Shown here piece after piece: positions 7,289-20,031 of a stretch of DNA of 35,887 nt. This DNA is from Methanomicrobiales archaeon (lineage in GTDB: Archaea; Halobacteriota; Methanomicrobia; Methanomicrobiales; JACTUA01): contig JARYLJ010000021.1 of the NCBI GenBank assembly GCA_029907705.1, positions 1 through 35,887 on the forward strand, given 5' to 3'. The translations under genes were made by a program, and so were the position numbers. Each line of letters begins with the position of its first letter. Position 1 is the stretch's first letter. The notes below the pieces were generated by a model. It had not been told where the DNA came from and searched no databases. It saw only the letters and a list, made by a program, of their open reading frames with translations.

Positions 7289-7630
7289 CAAATAATACTT
7301 AAGGTTTTGCAAATTTATAATTTTATTGTTTTATTTATTTATGAAAAATGTATGAAAAAATAGATTTAATATTTTAAGATCTGTCCATATTAGATATTTG
7401 CTGTGTACAATAAAACAATAATTATATATTTACCAACAATAGAGAATAAATTGACGGAGAATGCTCTGATGCAAGGTGCACATTCATCGGGGGAAGATAG
7501 ATTCGGGATATGCCGGGTGTGGACCGTAGGGGATCAGCTGATCCGCTCCTCTTGTATGGGTGCCTCGATCCCTCTCGGTCTCCCGTGCGGTCCGAAAAAT
7601 TCCAGTGCGGTAACGAGGGAGTGACAATAA
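7289..7630. promoter_or_regulatory. Divergent intergenic region between the MinD operon and the response regulator
   Basis: The left part (7310-7450) is extremely AT-rich and has several TATA-like stretches. The right part contains a perfect 14-bp palindrome, GGATCAGCTGATCC, at 7531-7544, about 87 bp before the response regulator start, a candidate operator. An open frame at 7403-7624 has no family features and ends just before the regulator's Shine-Dalgarno; I do not call it a gene. Confidence 0.5.
7314..7321 (-). promoter_or_regulatory. TATA box of the DUF2226/roadblock/minD operon
   Basis: TTATAAAT on the minus strand, centred about 26 bases before 7290, in a very AT-rich intergenic region. 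It fits a leaderless or nearly leaderless transcript starting at the ATG at 7288. Confidence 0.5.
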
Positions 7631-8284
7631 ATGTATACGATACTTGTGGTGGACGACAGTCCCTTCATCGTGGATGTATTCATCAATATGCTGGAGAGGG
7701 GGGGTTACAGGGCGATCGCCGCCTATAGCGGCCAGGAGTGCCTCGACATCCTCAAGGATGTGACGCCCGATCTCATTCTTCTGGACATCATGATGGAGCC
7801 AATGGATGGCTGGGAGACGCTGGAGAATATTAAAAACAATCCGGCGACGAAGGATATCCCTGTTCTCATGCTGACGGCCAAGCAGCTCACTTCGGAAGAG
7901 GTGCAGGAGTATGGGATGTACATCGAGGATTATGTGCTGAAGCCCATCACTCACAAGGAGCTCTACGATGCGATTGAGAACGTGATGAGGCGCCGTTCAA
8001 CGATAAACATGAATGTGGAGGCAGCAAAGAACGTCGGATTCGATCAGAGGCTTCTGGACGAGTATGCGAGGCTCAGCAAGAGCGTGGATGTGAACAAGAG
8101 GCTGCTGAAGATCCTCGAGACGACATACAACGTCCACGACTCAAAGGTGAAGCTGAGCGAGAAGATCTCCAGCACGATCAAGGGGATGAGCATGAGCATC
8201 AAATTCCAGGAGGAGCGTCTCGGCCATATAAGGGAGGAGTTGAATAAGGTGGTAGATACAAAGGTGACAGAGAGGCAGAGCTGA
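7631..8284 (+). CDS. Response regulator: receiver domain plus coiled-coil C-terminus
   Basis: A 217-residue protein. Residues 1-120 are a CheY-type receiver domain: acidic pair Asp8-Asp9 (VVDDSP), phosphoacceptor Asp52 (LILLDIMM), Thr82 (MLTAK), and Lys104 (VLKPI). The C-terminal ~95 residues have no DNA-binding or enzymatic motif and are largely helical (RLLDEYARLSKSVDVNKRLL; IKFQEERLGHIREELNKVVD), so they probably bind a partner. A strong Shine-Dalgarno (GGGAGTGA) precedes the ATG. No histidine kinase is nearby. It faces the DUF2226/roadblock/minD operon across 342 nt, and a functional link is plausible but inferred. A run of seven Gs at 7698-7704 is in frame here. Confidence 0.9.
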   Translation: MYTILVVDDSPFIVDVFINMLERGGYRAIAAYSGQECLDILKDVTPDLILLDIMMEPMDGWETLENIKNNPATKDIPVLMLTAKQLTSEEVQEYGMYIEDYVLKPITHKELYDAIENVMRRRSTINMNVEAAKNVGFDQRLLDEYARLSKSVDVNKRLLKILETTYNVHDSKVKLSEKISSTIKGMSMSIKFQEERLGHIREELNKVVDTKVTERQS

Positions 8285-8360
8285 TACCCTCCACCCCCCG
8301 TACCTGTCACGATGGAACCCGATGATTAACAAATCTGAAATTTTTATTTTCACAAGAATC

Positions 8361-8368
8361 TTTAAATA
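8361..8368 (+). promoter_or_regulatory. TATA box upstream of tRNA-Lys and the RNA polymerase operon
   Basis: TTTAAATA centred near 8364 predicts transcription from about 8390, some 20 bases before tRNA-Lys. rpoH starts about 80 nt after the tRNA and I see no clear second TATA box, so the polymerase operon may be transcribed from here too. Confidence 0.45.
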
Positions 8369-8408
8369 GTTTTCCTGCATTGTAATAATGCCATATTGAC
8401 CGAAGGGA

Positions 8409-8482
8409 GGGCCCGTAGCTCAGCCAGGTAGAGCGCCTGGCTTTTAACCAGGTGGTCGGGGGTTCAAATCCCCCCGGGCCCG
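8409..8482 (+). tRNA. tRNA-Lys (anticodon TTT)
   Basis: Clean cloverleaf: acceptor GGGCCCG/CGGGCCC with discriminator G, D arm GCTCAGCCAGGTAGAGC, anticodon stem CCTGG/CCAGG around the loop CTTTTAA (anticodon TTT), T arm GGGGG-TTCAAAT-CCCCC. CCA is not encoded and no intron is present. Confidence 0.97.
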
Positions 8483-8511
8483 TTCCCACAGTCGGATGTC
8501 TGTGGTGGAAC
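8482..8511 (+). other. Hairpin between tRNA-Lys and rpoH
   Basis: GTTCCCACAG (8482-8491) can pair with CTGTGGTGGAAC (8500-8511), giving a 10-bp stem with a small bulge and an 8-nt loop, starting at the last base of the tRNA. It may be a tRNA 3' processing or attenuation element for the polymerase operon, or chance. Confidence 0.3.
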
Positions 8512-8559
8512 CGCGGTGATCTATCTGAAATTTAGCATCTGGTCGATGGGAGGTTGCCC

Positions 8560-8811
8560 ATGAGCATCACCTTCAATGTGCTTGACCATGAAATGGTGCC
8601 CGAGCACAGTATCATGAACGAAGAGGAGGTCAAGTCACTCCTCGAAACCTACAGAATCACTATTGAACAACTGCCAAAGATTTTTCACGACGACCCCGCC
8701 GTCAGGGCGATCAAGGCAAAACCCGGAAACGTCATCAAAATTATACGATCCAGTCATACTGCGGGCAGAGCTGAGTCGTATCGTCTTGTGATAAAAAGAC
8801 CGAAGAAATGA
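8560..8811 (+). CDS. rpoH: RNA polymerase subunit H (RpoH/Rpb5 C-terminal-like)
   Basis: An 83-residue protein with the Rpb5 core seen in archaeal Rpo[18 protein letters not shown], the motif [10 protein letters not shown], and the C-terminal [20 protein letters not shown]. It is the small assembly-domain subunit of archaeal RNA polymerase and heads the operon, as in most euryarchaea. The ATG at 8560 has GGGAGG six bases upstream; a TTG two codons earlier (8554) is less likely. rpoB'' follows after 43 nt. Confidence 0.97.
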   Translation: MSITFNVLDHEMVPEHSIMNEEEVKSLLETYRITIEQLPKIFHDDPAVRAIKAKPGNVIKIIRSSHTAGRAESYRLVIKRPKK

Positions 8812-8854
8812 CCCGTACATAAAGGGGCTGGTTAATCTGTTAGAGAGAAGTGTA

Positions 8855-10399
8855 TTGTCGAGGGCGTACTTTTCAAAGTCGCATGTCGCGCGGCATCAGC
8901 TTGACTCATTCAACTATTTTCTGCTGCACAACCTGCAAAAGGTCGTGAACGAACAGCGCATCATCGAGACAGACATTGAGAGCAGGGGGAAGAGCCGTCA
9001 ACCCGTCTGGGTGGAGCTGGGAAAGATAGAAGTGAAGAAACCCATGGTGCGGGAGGCAGACGGTTCGCAGGGTGAGCTCTTCCCGACCGAGGCGAGACTC
9101 CGAAACCTGACCTATGCAGCGCCCATCCAGCTGGAGATGACCCTGATCCAGGGCGATGACAGGTATGAGCCGGTGATTGCCACCATCGGACAGCTGCCTG
9201 TGATGGTGGGATCCGTCGCATGTAACCTCCATGGCCTCTCCGACGGAGAGAGGATCGAACACGGCGAGGATCCTCTCGATCCCGGTGGCTATTTCATCAT
9301 CAACGGAACGGAGAGGGTGTTGATGACCCTCGAAGATCTCGCCTCGAACAAGATCATGACCGAGTTCACAGAGCGCTACAACGAGAGGATATATGTCGCG
9401 AAGGTATTCTCCCAGTATCGCGGGTACCGTGCCCTCATCGTCGTGGAGAGGAACCGCAAGAACCTGCTTGAGGTATCCTTCCCATCCGTCGCAGGGCATC
9501 TCCGCTTCGTGGACCTGATGCGCGCACTCGGACTGGTGAGCGACCAGGAGATCGTGAATGCAGTCTCCACCGACGAGGAGATCCTCACCTTCATGATGCA
9601 GAATCTGGAGGAGAGTGTCGAGTGCGATTCCGTGGAGGCCGGGATCATGTATGTGGGAAGGAAACTCGCCCCGAATCAGACCCGGGACTATCAGCGGAAG
9701 AGGGCAGAGTTCGTGCTGGATAACTACCTCCTTCCTCACCTGAATTACCTGATGCCACCGGATCTGAAGGAAGGGGATCCAGGATATGAGAAGGCAGTAC
9801 AGAGCGTCAGACTGGCGAAGGCGCATTTCCTGGGGAGAATGGCAGAAGCATGTTTCGATCTCGTTCTGGGAAAGAGGAGGATCGACGATAAGGATCACTA
9901 TGCGAACAAACGTCTGAAACTGGCGGGCGATCTGATGGAGGATCTCTTCAGGATATCCCTCAATCGGCTGACGAGGGATATCAAATATCAGCTGGAGCGT
10001 GCGAGCATGCGCCACAGGCATCTCTCGATCGCGACTGCAGTGCGGGCAGATGTGCTGACCGAGAGGCTCCTTCACCCGCTGGCGACAGGCAACTGGGTCG
10101 GCGGACGTACGGGCGTATCGCAGCTCCTCGACCGGGTGGATCACATGTCGGTCCTCTCACACCTCCGTCGTGTGATCTCTCCACTCTCCCGCTCCCAGCC
10201 GCACTTCGAGGCACGCGATCTCCATCCGACACAGTGGGGCAGGATCTGCCCGAGCGAGACCCCCGAAGGTCCGAACTGTGGTCTTGTGAAGAACTTTGCA
10301 CAGATGGTGGAGATCAGCAAGGGTATCGATGAAGAGCTCGAGATGAAGCGCATCCTCTTCAACATGGGTGTGGAGGCGCTGAAGGGGGAGGCAAAATGA
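8855..10399 (+). CDS. rpoB2: RNA polymerase subunit B'' (N-terminal half of beta)
   Basis: A 514-residue protein matching the N-terminal half of Rpb2/RpoB: start [76 protein letters not shown], and the end at [15 protein letters not shown] plus about 35 residues. This is the normal split point of euryarchaeal B''. The start codon is TTG at 8855, preceded by AGAGAG; no in-frame ATG lies near the conserved N-terminus. The last four bases (ATGA) overlap the start of rpoB'. A split beta subunit points to methanogens, haloarchaea, Archaeoglobi or ANME rather than Thermococcales or Crenarchaeota. Confidence 0.97.
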   Translation: MSRAYFSKSHVARHQLDSFNYFLLHNLQKVVNEQRIIETDIESRGKSRQPVWVELGKIEVKKPMVREADGSQGELFPTEARLRNLTYAAPIQLEMTLIQGDDRYEPVIATIGQLPVMVGSVACNLHGLSDGERIEHGEDPLDPGGYFIINGTERVLMTLEDLASNKIMTEFTERYNERIYVAKVFSQYRGYRALIVVERNRKNLLEVSFPSVAGHLRFVDLMRALGLVSDQEIVNAVSTDEEILTFMMQNLEESVECDSVEAGIMYVGRKLAPNQTRDYQRKRAEFVLDNYLLPHLNYLMPPDLKEGDPGYEKAVQSVRLAKAHFLGRMAEACFDLVLGKRRIDDKDHYANKRLKLAGDLMEDLFRISLNRLTRDIKYQLERASMRHRHLSIATAVRADVLTERLLHPLATGNWVGGRTGVSQLLDRVDHMSVLSHLRRVISPLSRSQPHFEARDLHPTQWGRICPSETPEGPNCGLVKNFAQMVEISKGIDEELEMKRILFNMGVEALKGEAK

Positions 10400-12237
10400 A
10401 GAAATCGCGGGTATTTGTCGATGGGGCACTGATCGGCCTCATCGATAACGAATCCGATGAGAACAGGCCATCGAAGGCGAAGGAGCTGGTCAGAAATCTG
10501 CGCGAGATGCGACGAAATGGTGAGATCTCAACCGAGATAAATGTCTCCTACAAGGAGTACAACGGAGACATCATCATCAACACCGACAGGGGCAGGGCAA
10601 GACGACCACTCATTGTCATCAGGGAGGGAAAACCCCTGATCACATCGGATGAGATCGCGCAGCTCAAAAGAGGGGAGATTTTCTTTGATACCCTGGTGGA
10701 GAAGGGGCAGATTGAGTTCATCGATGCAGAGGAGGAGGAGGACCTACTGATCGCGATCAGCGAGGGGGAGATCACCCCCGACCACACCCATCTGGAGATC
10801 GATCCGTCTCTCATACTGGGCATCGCATCGGCCCATGTGCCATTCCCCGAGCATAATGCGAGCCCGAGGGTGACGATGGGGGCGGGGATGGTCAAACAGG
10901 CGCTTGGGTTCACGGCGGCAAATATGAAATTGCGCCCTGACACGAGGGGGCATCTGCTCCACTATGTGCAGAAACCTCTCGTCACCACGCAGACGGCAGA
11001 GGTGATCGGCTCCGAGGAGAGGCCGGCAGGACAGAACTTTGTCGTTGCTGTATTGAGTTACGAGGGATACAACATCGAGGATGCCCTCATATTCAACAGG
11101 GGATCGATCGACCGTGGCCTGGGAAGATCGCATTTCTTCAGGACATACGAGGGCGAGGAGAGGCGTTATCCGGGAGGTCAGCTGGACCGGATCGAGATCC
11201 CGGACGAAGAGGTGGCAGGCGCGCATGGACCTGAATTCTACAAACATCTGGACGAGGACGGGATCATCAACCCAGAGACGATCGTTTACGAGAAGGACGT
11301 CCTCATCGGCAAGACATCCCCGCCAAGATTCCTCGAGGAGCCGACCGGCGAACTGATCGCAGTCGAGAAAAGGCGCGACACCTCGGTCACGATGAGGAGC
11401 AATGAACATGGCATCGTCGATACGGTGATCATCACCGAAGGAGAGAACAGCTCCCGCCTCGTGAAGGTGAGGACGAGGGATCTGCGCGTCCCTGAGGTGG
11501 GCGACAAGTTCGCATCCCGGCATGGACAGAAGGGAGTGATCGGTCTGATTGCCGCGCAGGAGGATATGCCCTTCAACGAGGAGGGTATCACTCCGGACCT
11601 CATCATCAATCCGCATGCAATCCCGAGCCGCATGACGATCGGTCATATGCTGGAGATGCTCGGGGGGAAGGTAGGGGCGCTCGAGGGGAGAAGGATAAAC
11701 GGCACTGCATTCAGCGGAGAGAAGGAGGCTGATCTGCGGGAGGCCCTCAAGAGTCTGGGTTTTGCACACAACGGCAGAGAGGTCCTCTATGATGGGATTA
11801 CAGGCAGACGCTTCGCAGCAGACGTCTATATGGGCGTGATCTATTATCAGAAGCTCTACCACATGGTCTCGAGCAAGATGCACGCACGATCGAGGGGGCC
11901 GGTGCAGGTGCTCACCCGGCAGCCCACGGAGGGGCGTGCACGCGAGGGTGGACTCCGTTTCGGAGAGATGGAGCGCGATGTGATGATAGGCCATGGTGCA
12001 GCGCTGGCACTGAAGGAGCGGCTGCTGGACGAGTCAGACAAGGTGGTGCAGTTCGTCTGTGCACACTGCGGCATGATCGGTTTCCTGGACAGGAAGCGGA
12101 ATGTGACACGATGTCTCGCATGCGGTAGCGAGACGGAGATCTATTCCGTGGAGATGAGTTATGCCTTCAAGCTCCTGCTGGATGAGATGAAGAGTATGGG
12201 TATATCGCCGAGACTTCGACTCGAGGATATGGTGTAG
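10396..12237 (+). CDS. rpoB1: RNA polymerase subunit B' (C-terminal half of beta)
   Basis: A 613-residue protein continuing Rpb2/Rpo[37 protein letters not shown], the catalytic-core motif [16 protein letters not shown] (about 367-383), [20 protein letters not shown], and a C-terminal zinc ribbon with CAHCG at about 554 and CLACG at about 574. Together with B'' it forms the second-largest polymerase subunit. Its ATG overlaps the rpoB'' stop (ATGA), so the two halves are likely made in equal amounts by coupled translation. Length is normal and no intein is present. Confidence 0.98.
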   Translation: MKKSRVFVDGALIGLIDNESDENRPSKAKELVRNLREMRRNGEISTEINVSYKEYNGDIIINTDRGRARRPLIVIREGKPLITSDEIAQLKRGEIFFDTLVEKGQIEFIDAEEEEDLLIAISEGEITPDHTHLEIDPSLILGIASAHVPFPEHNASPRVTMGAGMVKQALGFTAANMKLRPDTRGHLLHYVQKPLVTTQTAEVIGSEERPAGQNFVVAVLSYEGYNIEDALIFNRGSIDRGLGRSHFFRTYEGEERRYPGGQLDRIEIPDEEVAGAHGPEFYKHLDEDGIINPETIVYEKDVLIGKTSPPRFLEEPTGELIAVEKRRDTSVTMRSNEHGIVDTVIITEGENSSRLVKVRTRDLRVPEVGDKFASRHGQKGVIGLIAAQEDMPFNEEGITPDLIINPHAIPSRMTIGHMLEMLGGKVGALEGRRINGTAFSGEKEADLREALKSLGFAHNGREVLYDGITGRRFAADVYMGVIYYQKLYHMVSSKMHARSRGPVQVLTRQPTEGRAREGGLRFGEMERDVMIGHGAALALKERLLDESDKVVQFVCAHCGMIGFLDRKRNVTRCLACGSETEIYSVEMSYAFKLLLDEMKSMGISPRLRLEDMV

Positions 12238-12247
12238 AGGGTAGAGT

Positions 12248-16074
<3,827 letters not shown>

Positions 16075-16075
16075 A

Positions 16076-16366
16076 ATGGATTTCAACAGCTCATTGAGAA
16101 AGGCGATCAGGACCGGTGACGTGGTCCTCGGTCAGAACAGTGTAAAGGAGATGGTCCGTGAAGGGAAGGCACAGCTGGTAATCATGGCACAGAATTGTCC
16201 GGCTCCCTTCAGGCAGTTCATCGAAGGTATCGTGGATCTGAGTGTCTACCGCTACGAAGGATCGGGTGCAGAACTCGGCAGGGCGTGCGGGAAACCCTTC
16301 GTCGTCAGCGCCCTCGCAATTGCAAATCCAGGTGATTCGGATATTCTTTCCCTGAAGAGGAGTTGA
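16076..16366 (+). CDS. rpl30e: Ribosomal protein L30e
   Basis: A 96-residue L7Ae/L30e-fold protein: SLRKAIRTGDVVLGQNSVKE, KAQLVIMAQNCP, and SGAELGRACGKPFVVSALAI, the usual L30e RNA-binding fold with its VLG and ELG turns. It sits between rpoA'' and nusA, its standard place in euryarchaea. The ATG at 16076 was preferred over the in-frame GTG at 16067, which would overlap the rpoA'' end. It is part of the polymerase operon. Confidence 0.95.
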   Translation: MDFNSSLRKAIRTGDVVLGQNSVKEMVREGKAQLVIMAQNCPAPFRQFIEGIVDLSVYRYEGSGAELGRACGKPFVVSALAIANPGDSDILSLKRS

Positions 16367-16367
16367 G

Positions 16368-16799
16368 ATGGGAGAGATTGTGCTCACAGAGGATTGTATG
16401 CGGATCATATCCCAGTTCGAGACCCTGACCGGTGCCTCGAGCCGGGACTGCATCATCGACGATAGGAACGATCGAATCATCCTGGTAGTGAACCCTGGTG
16501 AGATGGGCAAGGCGATTGGGAAGAAGGGCGCCAGTATCAAGCGCGCATCAGAGGAGATGGGGAAGAAGATCGAGGTGGTGGAGTACTCCACGAATCCAGA
16601 ACAGTTCCTGAAGAACTGCTTCCTCCCCGCACACATCACCTCTGTAGAGTTCATGGACCAGAATGGCGAGAAGATCGCGAGGGTGGTCGTCAGGGATGAG
16701 GAGCGCGGAATCGCGATTGGAAAGGAAGGTAAAAATATCTTCAAGGCAAAGAGGCTGGCTCAGCGCCAGCATGATATTGTGGATGTACAGCTGATATAG
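16368..16799 (+). CDS. nusA: NusA-like KH-domain transcription factor (archaeal pKH type)
   Basis: A 143-residue protein with two KH domains and none of the N-terminal or S1 domains of bacterial NusA, as usual in archaea. KH1 carries GEMGKAIGKKGASIKRASEE (about 44-63) and KH2 carries RGIAIGKEGKNIFKAKRLA (about 112-130). It binds RNA and is thought to act in termination or antitermination. It begins one base after the rpl30e stop. In many euryarchaea rps12, rps7 and elongation-factor genes follow; here the operon ends and a convergent gene lies 23 bp away. Confidence 0.95.
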   Translation: MGEIVLTEDCMRIISQFETLTGASSRDCIIDDRNDRIILVVNPGEMGKAIGKKGASIKRASEEMGKKIEVVEYSTNPEQFLKNCFLPAHITSVEFMDQNGEKIARVVVRDEERGIAIGKEGKNIFKAKRLAQRQHDIVDVQLI

Positions 16800-16822
16800 G
16801 CCCCCGATCCACTTTTATACTA

Positions 16823-17848
16823 TCAGGGAATCTCTCCCCTCAGCCTGCGCCAGGCCTCGAGGAGGCCGAAGCAACCGGTGAGCATCATATCACCGAAGGG
16901 AGCGGCCGGATACGCATCAGGCAATAGGAGCCTCCTGTTCGGACCTGTGACCGCAATTCCTGTGCTTCTCACACTGTAGTGGACTGCTGCGCCATGCCCC
17001 CCTTCTCCAAATATCTCCTCGTTCGTGAGCGTGCCTTCCTCCAGTTTTCTGATCAGTTGCATGAGGCGTTCCGTTGTGAGCCCGAAGGTATGGTGCTCGA
17101 AGATCCCTCCCACCTCTTCCCCTTCGAGTGTGAAACAGAGGGTATGGCTGCTACCTGCATTCACCAGCGTCACACCCCTCCCCGCCATCTTCTTCACCAC
17201 AGGATCCATAAGCATACCGAATACCGCCGCAGGGCCTGTATCGATGACGAGTGCGTCTGGGGCGCACTTCCTCACGGCCTGCATCCTGCTCATCTCGACT
17301 GGCGGAGGATCCGACAGCAGGGAGGAGAGGGCCCAATCCCCCTTCTCCAGCCGGTCCTTCATCACCTCGAAACGGAAGAGCCGGTTGCTCCTGTGAGACG
17401 AGAAACCGTGATCCTGAACCGCGAAGGCCATGCGAGACGGCATATCGATCCCGAAGAGCCGGAGGGCTTCCCTCAGCTCCCTCTCCATGAAGTCGGTGGT
17501 GACGATCCTGACTGCCCCTCTTTCTGGTGCTTTCTCCACGAGCTTCACCCCCATATCCCTGACCCGATCGAGGCTGTCGTGGAGTGTGTACGCCGCCTCT
17601 TTTATTGCGTAAACTTCCAGCCCGGCGTGCAGGTGCCGTTTCACCGCCCTCGCGATGGGTCCGCCACCCATCGTTACACCTTCCAGGAATACGGCGCGCC
17701 GCGCCAAAGTCGCCTCACCGATCTCTGCCGCCCTGATGAGAGTGGGTGAGGGCATGACCATCTTCGGACACTGCTCCACAGGCCTTCCCCCGGAGTAAAC
17801 GAGGATATCCTGCGTGCCTGTGCCGATATCGACGAGGAGGAGGCTCAT
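16823..17848 (-). CDS. DUF1786 family protein, actin-like ATPase fold
   Basis: A 341-residue protein with the DUF1786 (COG4012-type) N-terminus LLLVDIGTGTQDILVY, a phosphate-1-like motif of the ASKHA (actin/sugar kinase/Hsp70) fold, then MVMPSPTLIRAAEI, GVTMGGGPIARAVK and a second phosphate-like loop, TLVNAGSSHTLCFTLEGEEV. Pfam labels this family, without strong evidence, as a pyruvate formate-lyase activating enzyme; it has no radical-SAM CxxxCxxC motif, so that label is doubtful. It starts inside the nrdD stop codon (ATGA overlap), so it is translated with a glycyl-radical-type enzyme. That makes a role in reductase maturation or regulation a reasonable but unproved inference. Convergent with nusA. 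Confidence 0.8.
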   Translation of the reverse strand: MSLLLVDIGTGTQDILVYSGGRPVEQCPKMVMPSPTLIRAAEIGEATLARRAVFLEGVTMGGGPIARAVKRHLHAGLEVYAIKEAAYTLHDSLDRVRDMGVKLVEKAPERGAVRIVTTDFMERELREALRLFGIDMPSRMAFAVQDHGFSSHRSNRLFRFEVMKDRLEKGDWALSSLLSDPPPVEMSRMQAVRKCAPDALVIDTGPAAVFGMLMDPVVKKMAGRGVTLVNAGSSHTLCFTLEGEEVGGIFEHHTFGLTTERLMQLIRKLEEGTLTNEEIFGEGGHGAAVHYSVRSTGIAVTGPNRRLLLPDAYPAAPFGDMMLTGCFGLLEAWRRLRGEIP

Positions 17849-20031
17849 AGCCTGTTTTCTGCCTCCGCCTTTTTTCCGGTCCAGCCGATGATCGTACCGG
17901 GATCCGCACGATACTCACGGAACTGCCTGAGTGAGACGGTGAGGTCGCGCGTGAATGCGAAGTAGCCGACCTGTGTCCTCTGGCATAGCTTCATTGCCAT
18001 GTCCATGAGCCCCCTCGGATCGGGCCTCGACTCGCCGAGCCAGATATGGAGGATGTTTCCCCCATCGATGATCGGGAAGAATACATGCTCCACCTCTATC
18101 CGTTTTGCAAGTGGCACGCTGGCGCAGGGCGTCACGTGTGTGCCGTTCGTGTAATATATCGGGAGGTCCCTCGTCCTTCCGCACTCCTCGAGTGCCTTTT
18201 TGAGATCCCCCTTCACGACCCGCAACGCGTGGGCCCTGAAGCGTTCGTCGAGCAGGTCTGCCACCGCGAACCGCTGCCCTGTCGTCTCTGCCGGCGTCCT
18301 TGCAATTGCGATGGTCATGCCATGGTGCCTCGACAGCTCCTTTGCATACAGCTCCATCTCGGTCATTGCGCGAATCGCCAGCTCGAAGGCCTTCCTCGAC
18401 TCGTGAAGCTGAGCGCCCACATGATGCTGTACCATCTCGTTCACACCGACCACACCTATCGTGTATACGAGTCCGTCGAGATCCACTGCGATCGCTCCCC
18501 TCTCCCCTGTATTCGGGTCCTTCGGGCGCTGCGTGGCGAACGGCATTCTGCCACTTGCCCTGATGTGGTCCATCCACCTCCTCTTCACTCTGAAGACCTC
18601 GACTGCAATGTCCATGAGCGACTTCAGCTCCAGAAAGAGCCTGGTGTCCTCGCCCTCTGCACGGTATGCGGCGCGGGGGCAATTGATGGACACCACCTGC
18701 CAGGAGCCCATGCTGAAATGCCTCCCATCGCGGAACTCCATCTTGTCCTCATACTCACCGTCTGTGGACGCATTGGAGGAGAACTGATAGGCACAGCACT
18801 GGTAGCAGGAGATACCTTTGCCTGCTCCCCTGTACTCCGGCATCTGATTGTCATAGTAGGGCGTCCCGAACTTGGAGGCGAGTTCGAAGCTCATGAGGTA
18901 GAGATCCCTGTACGTCGGCAGATCAGGATGGAGACTGTTGTAATCCTCGTCCTCCTGCATGAAATCCGGTTCGATGCTGATCTCGGGTTTCGGGAAATTG
19001 AAGGGCTTCCCCCAGTAATCCCCCTCTAGCATCACCTCCATGAGCGCCTTGAAGAGTAACCGCACCTCCCGTTCGAATTCGCCGTATGTGCGTCTTGGTG
19101 CCTGGATACCGTTCCAGACCCTTCCCTTGTATACGCAGGGCCTCTGCCTCCATATGGAGGGGACGCCTGGCGTGAGCTGAACGGATGAGAATACCAGCTG
19201 CCCGCCACGCGCGACCATCATCTGCGTCATCTCGTATACGAACATCTGCATTAACTGGCGTATCTCCTCGTAGGGCATCCCTTCGAAATAGGGTGCGAGA
19301 AAGGTAAGGAAGTTGTAATAGCCCTGTCCGCCGGCGAAGTTCGTCTGGGCGGAGCCGAGCGCCTTCACTGCATGGAGCACCGCCACCTCCGGTCGCTTTG
19401 CAGGGCCCGCGACAGATGCCTTTGTGCCGTTTCCATCGGGTATCAGGCCGTAGTAGAAGAAGTATCGCAGATCCCAGTCCTGACAAAAAGGACGGGTACC
19501 GAAATACTCCAGATCATGAATGTGCATATCCCCCGTGAGGTGGTAATCCGCCAGCGTTGGAGGGAGCTGCAGGAGGTATTGCTCCTTGCTGATCTTGTCC
19601 GCCTTCTTCTTGTGTGAGGTCTCTGCATTCTCCTGCAGGTTCGCGTTGTCCTTCGCCTCGAAGCCCTCACCGACATCGATGAGGTGCGCGTCATATACGG
19701 GCGTACCTACGCGCGTGCAGACATTCCTGAACTCGATCCTCCCCTCCTCCAGTAGCATCATGTTCACGATCTCCCTGATGAGCGGACCGCTCAGGTATTC
19801 GAGGCCCAGCTGCTGTATGTGCATCTCCACTCTCTTCGCGATCCGGCCAGCCTCCTCCTCGGTGATGCCCTTGCTACCGTAGAATATCTCTACGAGCATC
19901 GTCTCCTGAAGCAGCTGTTTTACAATTCTCTCCCGATCCCACTGGATGACATGCCCGTCCGAGGTTCGGACCTTCGGCATCTGCGGGACAAATAGGCCGT
20001 CCAGGGTGGTCTGTTTCGTACTTCTGATCAC
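17845..20031 (-). CDS. nrdD: Anaerobic (class III-type) ribonucleoside-triphosphate reductase
   Basis: A 728-residue protein. An N-terminal ATP-cone (about 20-115, VIQWDRERIVKQLLQETML) is followed by the NrdD core: DMHIHDLEYFGTRPFCQDWD (first active-site Cys), ISCYQCCAYQFSSNAST (about 405-420, thiyl-radical Cys region), GRHFSMGSWQVVSINCPRAA, AVDLDGLVYTIGVVGVNEMV, LPIYYTNGTHVTPCASVPLA and NILHIWLGESRPDPRGLMDM. It reduces ribonucleotides to deoxyribonucleotides without oxygen. The C-terminus is odd: after QVGYFAFTRDLTVSLRQF there is no CxxC...CxxC zinc site and no RVxGY glycyl-radical motif; the only similar glycine is in GTIIGWTGKK (about 711-720). I see no frameshift. nrdH overlaps upstream and DUF1786 downstream; no NrdG activase is in the window. 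Confidence 0.93.
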   Translation of the reverse strand: MIRSTKQTTLDGLFVPQMPKVRTSDGHVIQWDRERIVKQLLQETMLVEIFYGSKGITEEEAGRIAKRVEMHIQQLGLEYLSGPLIREIVNMMLLEEGRIEFRNVCTRVGTPVYDAHLIDVGEGFEAKDNANLQENAETSHKKKADKISKEQYLLQLPPTLADYHLTGDMHIHDLEYFGTRPFCQDWDLRYFFYYGLIPDGNGTKASVAGPAKRPEVAVLHAVKALGSAQTNFAGGQGYYNFLTFLAPYFEGMPYEEIRQLMQMFVYEMTQMMVARGGQLVFSSVQLTPGVPSIWRQRPCVYKGRVWNGIQAPRRTYGEFEREVRLLFKALMEVMLEGDYWGKPFNFPKPEISIEPDFMQEDEDYNSLHPDLPTYRDLYLMSFELASKFGTPYYDNQMPEYRGAGKGISCYQCCAYQFSSNASTDGEYEDKMEFRDGRHFSMGSWQVVSINCPRAAYRAEGEDTRLFLELKSLMDIAVEVFRVKRRWMDHIRASGRMPFATQRPKDPNTGERGAIAVDLDGLVYTIGVVGVNEMVQHHVGAQLHESRKAFELAIRAMTEMELYAKELSRHHGMTIAIARTPAETTGQRFAVADLLDERFRAHALRVVKGDLKKALEECGRTRDLPIYYTNGTHVTPCASVPLAKRIEVEHVFFPIIDGGNILHIWLGESRPDPRGLMDMAMKLCQRTQVGYFAFTRDLTVSLRQFREYRADPGTIIGWTGKKAEAENRL

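Noticed and set aside
7403-7624. 73-codon plus-strand frame upstream of the response regulator
   Set aside because: No ribosome binding site or family features, and it covers the palindrome and the regulator's own leader; more likely regulatory DNA.
7484-7954. 156-codon minus-strand frame across the response regulator start
   Set aside because: Overlaps the receiver domain antisense and has no recognisable features.
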